Part shown: in pieces, positions 60,343 to 64,000 of the stretch | Position numbering within the stretch: position 1 is the first letter of the stretch | Layout: each line of letters starts with the position of its first letter | From: Persicaria tinctoria | Lineage: Eukaryota > Streptophyta > Magnoliopsida > Caryophyllales > Polygonaceae | Length of the DNA stretch: 64,000 bases | Direction of reading: 5' to 3' | Assembly (NCBI GenBank): GCA_037127255.1 | Contig: JBANSL010000004.1 | Location: 13,062,967 to 13,126,966 of the forward strand | The notes under the pieces: generated by a model | What the model saw: only the letters and a program-made list of their open reading frames with translations | Told to the model about the DNA's origin: nothing | Database searches by the model: none | Program-made: the position numbers and the translations under genes

Positions 60343-60909
60343 TCAACCAAATATAGGAGCCAGCTTGGCAACCTCCAAGCCATTCTCCACCGGCGTCAAA
60401 TTCAAGTCCAGCCACGAGGCCTCGCCGGCCTTCTTGGGCACCGCCGCGGCGGGCTTCTTGGCCGCTGTGGCAGGGCACGACAGCGAAAGGGTGAGCGTGG
60501 TGGACGGGGCCTGGAGGCTGGCCCCGTCGGCGTAGACCGCCCTATGGCGCCTCATGTGGCCGCCTAGGGCTTGGCCGATGGCGAACTCGAGGCCGCAGAT
60601 GGAGCACTCGTGGGTCTTGGGCTTGGGCGGGGAGGCGGTGATGGCGGTCGAGTTGCTCGAGGTGTCCGACGAGTGGGCCCCCTCGGACAGCCTGGGCTTC
60701 TTGTGGCTGGCGCGGTGCCCGCCCAGGGCCTGGAATGACTGGAACTGCCTGTTGCACGTCTTGCACTCGAAGACTCGGGCAGTAGTCGTCGTTTCCGCCG
60801 TCGTCGTTGAGGGAACCGGTGACGCCCGGGAGAGCAGCATCAGGTAGTTGGCGACCGTGGCCAGGCTCTCGGTCATGGCTTGCTCGTCGGATCTCGGTCT
60901 CTTCATCAT
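60343..60909 (-). CDS. ZAT-type two-finger C2H2 zinc-finger repressor
   Basis: Stress-type plant transcriptional repressor of the C1-2i class, nuclear. 188 aa from ATG 60909 (MMKRPRSDEQ). Two fingers of the form C-x2-C-x12-H-x3-H with the plant-specific QALGGH: residues 49-69 (CKTCNRQFQSFQALGGHRASH) and 102-122 (CSICGLEFAIGQALGGHMRRH). An EAR repression motif DLNLTP lies at 168-173, and a Leu-rich patch near 16-27. Intronless and GC-rich, typical of this class. The frame is open further upstream to 61035 but without an ATG (it begins at a TTG), and that part is GAAGTC repeats; hence the start at 60909. Most like ZAT11/ZAT12 group members, but I do not assign an ortholog. Confidence 0.92.
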   Translation of the reverse strand: MMKRPRSDEQAMTESLATVANYLMLLSRASPVPSTTTAETTTTARVFECKTCNRQFQSFQALGGHRASHKKPRLSEGAHSSDTSSNSTAITASPPKPKTHECSICGLEFAIGQALGGHMRRHRAVYADGASLQAPSTTLTLSLSCPATAAKKPAAAVPKKAGEASWLDLNLTPVENGLEVAKLAPIFG

Positions 60910-60934
60910 CTTCGAGATTTCGATTTCGACTTCG

Positions 60935-60970
60935 ACTTCGACTTCGACTAATTCGATCTGGTGTTTGATT
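60935..60970 (-). repeat. Short CGACTT tandem repeat in the ZAT leader
   Basis: TTCGACTTCGACTTCGACTTCGACT in the 5' UTR of the zinc-finger gene. It explains the apparent Val-Glu repeat peptide if the frame is extended upstream. Confidence 0.8.
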
Positions 60971-61040
60971 TTTGTTTGATTGTTGAGCAGGTGTTGGAGG
61001 AATGGTTGGATGGTTTTTGGGGTTGGGTTGGACAATAGTT

Positions 61041-61050
61041 GTATATATAG
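61041..61050 (-). promoter_or_regulatory. TATA box of the ZAT-type gene
   Basis: CTATATATAC on the minus strand, about 130 bp before the ATG at 60909, a normal plant spacing for a leader of about 100 nt. Confidence 0.6.
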
Positions 61051-61600
61051 AGAGAGGGGGCAGGGATGTGTTTTTGGATGACTTTTGGAGTGTTTTGACT
61101 TTTGATTAATTAGGAGTACGTTTGACTTTTTCTTTAAGGTATGATGAAATGGTGAGCTTAGACACTACGAAATTAATGCCGATAAGTCTTGTTTGATTAT
61201 TATCTTTGGTGAACACCGTGACTATGAAAATGACTTGTAGGATACGTATCCGATTCTCTTTTATTTATTTATCTTCATCTGATAGTGTATATTTTGAATT
61301 TATGGATTTTTCTAGTAATATGAATTATTTTCCTATTTTGACTTAAAACCACCCTAAACCATTTATCATATTATCTTGTACAGTGGGATAATTTTTAAAA
61401 CACAATGTTAGTAAATAATGAATCTCAATAAGGTCAATCTAAGTTAAAATAATATGAGAAATTAATTATGTAAAATTAATTATATCATATTCGTTTTTAA
61501 CTAATAAAATTGGAATAATATTTATTAACTTGTTCAATTAATTAAAACAATTATGTCATATTTTTTTTTTTTAAAAAAGAAGAAGCTTTGTGGAATGAAT
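61051..61600. other. Upstream region of the ZAT-type gene
   Basis: AT-rich promoter-side DNA. I see no defined element beyond the TATA box. Confidence 0.4.
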
Positions 61601-61860
61601 AATTAATGGAGCTATGCAAGCGAGGAATGAAGTAGGAAGGAAGGAAGTGAAACGCGGCGAGATGGCGTTCGGAGGAGGCGAACACGGAGCGGAGGCGCGG
61701 CGGTGTTGACGGGGGCCAGCTGTTGGTGAGATTGGTCGTTACCGACCAGCTGGGGGAGGTGCATGCGGGGCCCACCCGCAGCCCCTTCCTTCCCCTCCCT
61801 CACACACTGCTTATCTTTTTCCATCACATGGATTATTCTTCCCTCAAATCTTTGCTTACT
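61601..61860. other. GC-rich island with an inverted repeat
   Basis: An island of high GC in an AT-rich setting. It has CCAGCTG...CAGCTGG at about 61715-61754 enclosing GGTCGTTACCGACC, and GGGGCCCACC near 61769. Frames here lack known domains. It might be an old promoter/first exon or a transposon relic. Confidence 0.35.
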
Positions 61861-61915
61861 AGAAGCTTTTAAATATTTCAAACACATCTTATTTACGTTT
61901 ATTTATTTGTGTTAA

Positions 61916-63060
61916 TCTATATATAACCTTAATTTAGAAGATTTTGCTTACGTGTCAATCTTAGAGGAGTTTTAGAAATATTGACCAATTATGTTTTTTT
62001 TTTATTTCTCATTTTCTCTTTTTTTTTCCATTAATTTTTTTTAATCCTCCATTCTCTTTTATTCTTAACATATTTACTAACAATTGGGCTTAATTCAAAA
62101 CATTGAATTCAATCTAATATAACCATTAGGCTTAACTCACATTTATGTACTAACTATCTATATATAACCTTAATTTAGAAGACTTTGCTTACGTGTCAAT
62201 CTTAGAAGAGTTTTATGAATATTGACCAATTATGTTTTTTTCCTTGATTTTTTTTATTTCTCCTTTTCTCTTTTTTTTCCATTAATTTTTTTTAATCCTC
62301 CATTCTCTTTTATTCTTAACATATTTACTAACAATCTATATCTATATATAACCTTAATTTAGAAGACATTTCTTACGTGTCAATCTTAGAGGAGTTTTAG
62401 GAATATTGACCAATTATGTTTTTTTCCTTGATTTTTTTTATTTCTCCTTTTCTCTTTTTTTTTCCATTAATTTTTTAAATCCTCCATTCTCTTTTATTCC
62501 TAACATATTTACTAACAATCTTTATATAACAATTTAGAAGACTTTGCTTACGTGTCAATCTTAGAGGTGTTTTAGGAATATTGACCAATTATGTTTTTTT
62601 TGCTTGATTTTTTTATTTCTCCTTTTCTCTTTTTTTTTCCATTAATTTTTTTAATCCTCCACTCTCTTTTATTCTTAACATATTTACCAACAATATATAT
62701 ATAAACTTAATTTAGAAGACGTTGCTTACGTGTCAATCTTAGAGGAGTTTTAGGAATATTGACCAATTATGTTTTTTTCCTTGATTTTTTTATTTATCAT
62801 TTTCTCTTTTTTGTTCCATTAATTTTTTTAATCCTCCATTCTCTTTTATTCTTAACATATTTACTAACAATCTATATATCTATATATAACCTTAATTTAG
62901 AAGACGTTGCTTACGTGTCAATCTTAGAAGAGTTTTATGAATATTGACCAATTATGTTTTTTCCTTGATTTTTTTATTTCTCCTTTTCTCTTTTTTTTTC
63001 CATTAATTTTTTTAATCCTCCATTCTCTTTTATTCTTAACATATTTACTAACAATTGGGC
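61916..63060 (+). repeat. Tandem array of Helitron 5' units
   Basis: Six units of about 170-240 bp. The first and last have an extra tail (TGGGCTTAAnTCAAAACATTGAATTCAATC), the middle ones are shorter. The family also forms the three-unit array at 25975-26513 on the other strand. Confidence 0.85.
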
Positions 63061-63447
63061 TTAAATCAAAACATTGAATTCAATCTAATATAACCATTAG
63101 GCTTAACTCACATTTATGTACTAACTATTGAGCTTAATTCAAAACATTGAATATAATTATTAGTTGCGACACATCACATTTAAATGCATGATTCAGATTT
63201 CAAAATTTCTAAAAAAGTTACAATGATACTCCGTATTGATATTATTATTACTGGGTGATTTAAAATATCTACATTTATGTATTATACTCTAGACGAGATA
63301 TAAAAAAAATTATTTCAGAATTATAAGATACATTTATGGTAACGTTTTTTTTATCTTAACTTTTATTAGTATTTTATAATATATTTATATATATTATTAA
63401 TATTTTAGTTTTAAAAAACCGCGCCATGGCGCGGGAATTGTACTAGT
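61916..63447 (+). mobile_element. Helitron with six tandem head units
   Basis: 1532 bp. Starts TCTATATATAACC after an A. It ends with hairpin CCGCGCCATGGCGCGG, the spacer GAATTGTA and CTAGT, followed by T, so both Helitron flank rules are met. From 61916 to about 63060 the 5' zone is repeated in tandem (starts near 61916, 62156, 62335, 62518, 62692, 62878). Each unit has AACCTTAATTTAGAAGAC, TACGTGTCAATCTTAGA and GAGTTTTAGGAATATTGACCAATTATG. No Rep/helicase gene. Confidence 0.8.
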
Positions 63448-63666
63448 TTTAAATTAACCCGTTCCATAATAAAAGTTATTTTACTATTCAGCACACATTT
63501 TAAAGAGGTAAAAACTCTGTAAAATATTATTTTTTTAATGAATTTATTTTTATAAGCTCATATTTATGACTAACAAGTACTTCATCCGTCTCAAAATTTA
63601 AGTCATTTTAGACTAGTTTAGTTGTATCAAAATAAATGTCATTTTAGATTTTCTAGGTAGATAATA

Positions 63667-63926
63667 CTCCCTCCGTTCAAATACTATATGAAATAAAAAG
63701 TGTTATATTGTAAAAATAATTTACTTTCGGCACGTAGTTTAAGGAGCTAAATACTATATGAAATATTAATTTTTTTAAAATTATTTTTTTACATTTTACT
63801 ACTTATTAATAAAAAGTGTTATATTGTAAAAAATTAATTTTAAAAAAATTAATATTTTATATAGTATTTAGCTCCTTAACCTACGTGTCAAAAAGTAAAA
63901 GATCTTATATTACCGAACGGAGGGAG
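63667..63926. mobile_element. Stowaway-like MITE
   Basis: 260 bp between TA duplications (63665-63666, 63927-63928). Left end CTCCCTCCGTTCAAATACTA, right end GAACGGAGGGAG. Arms are complementary through GGAGCTAAATACTATAT. Related to, but distinct from, the 235-bp copies. Confidence 0.8.
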
Positions 63927-64000
63927 TAGTAATGATTTGTATTGATTTATGCGTTGTTGACTTTTTTAAAGATTTTGATGGGTTAAAAATTGTAGTGGGT

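Noticed and set aside
60910..61035. Upstream extension of the zinc-finger protein with a Val-Glu repeat
   Set aside because: The extension has no ATG (it would start at TTG), overlaps a simple CGACTT repeat and begins right beside the TATA box.

Overview
The window is nuclear DNA from a flowering plant, most likely a eudicot. Evidence: genes have GT-AG introns and plant-specific families, intergenic DNA is AT-rich, and there are many Copia, hAT, Helitron, Harbinger and Stowaway elements. I cannot name the species. All calls come from reading the sequence; no database search was run.

Five protein genes look intact. ELP1 (Elongator scaffold; 2001-7788, +) has five coding exons. A proteasome alpha-4 gene (36302-37051, +) has one coding exon behind a 5' UTR intron. 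An atypical bHLH transcription factor (37509-39055, -) has nine exons, and its first exon(s) may be missing. 40S ribosomal protein S15a (44472-45042, +) has three coding exons and a 5' UTR intron. A ZAT-type two-finger C2H2 repressor (60343-60909, -) is intronless. One tRNA-Cys(GCA) gene lies at 9708-9779 (-).

The rest is mostly transposon. From left to right: a hAT MITE holding a Stowaway MITE (10242-10814); a dead hAT transposon with a degenerate transposase and a nested hAT MITE (11059-13533); a complete but dead Copia (13990-18884); a nodulin-like MFS transporter pseudogene (19104-29896) whose single 9-kb intron is packed with a Helitron, a Copia inside the Helitron hairpin, a retroposon, a Harbinger-like MITE and a MULE-like element; a TIR element carrying a broken copy of a cyclin-J18 gene (30031-31529); nested Harbinger/MULE MITEs (31537-32684); a remnant of a DUF1985-type gene (33640-34275); a second GC-motif-rich hAT MITE (34685-35447); LINE RNase H remnants; a Helitron (47443-48419); a third Copia (48981-53670); a better-preserved DUF1985-type gene (54815-56821); a Gypsy remnant; and a Helitron with six tandem head units (61916-63447).

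The most unusual observations are: (1) the 5' UTR introns of the proteasome and S15a genes share about 320 bp of similar sequence although the genes are unrelated; (2) a cyclin-J18 fragment has been captured in a TIR element; (3) two Copia elements have non-canonical TA...CA LTR ends; (4) one Copia has nearly identical LTRs but a heavily disabled interior; (5) one Copia Gag has three tandem zinc knuckles; and (6) a Copia sits inside a Helitron terminal hairpin.
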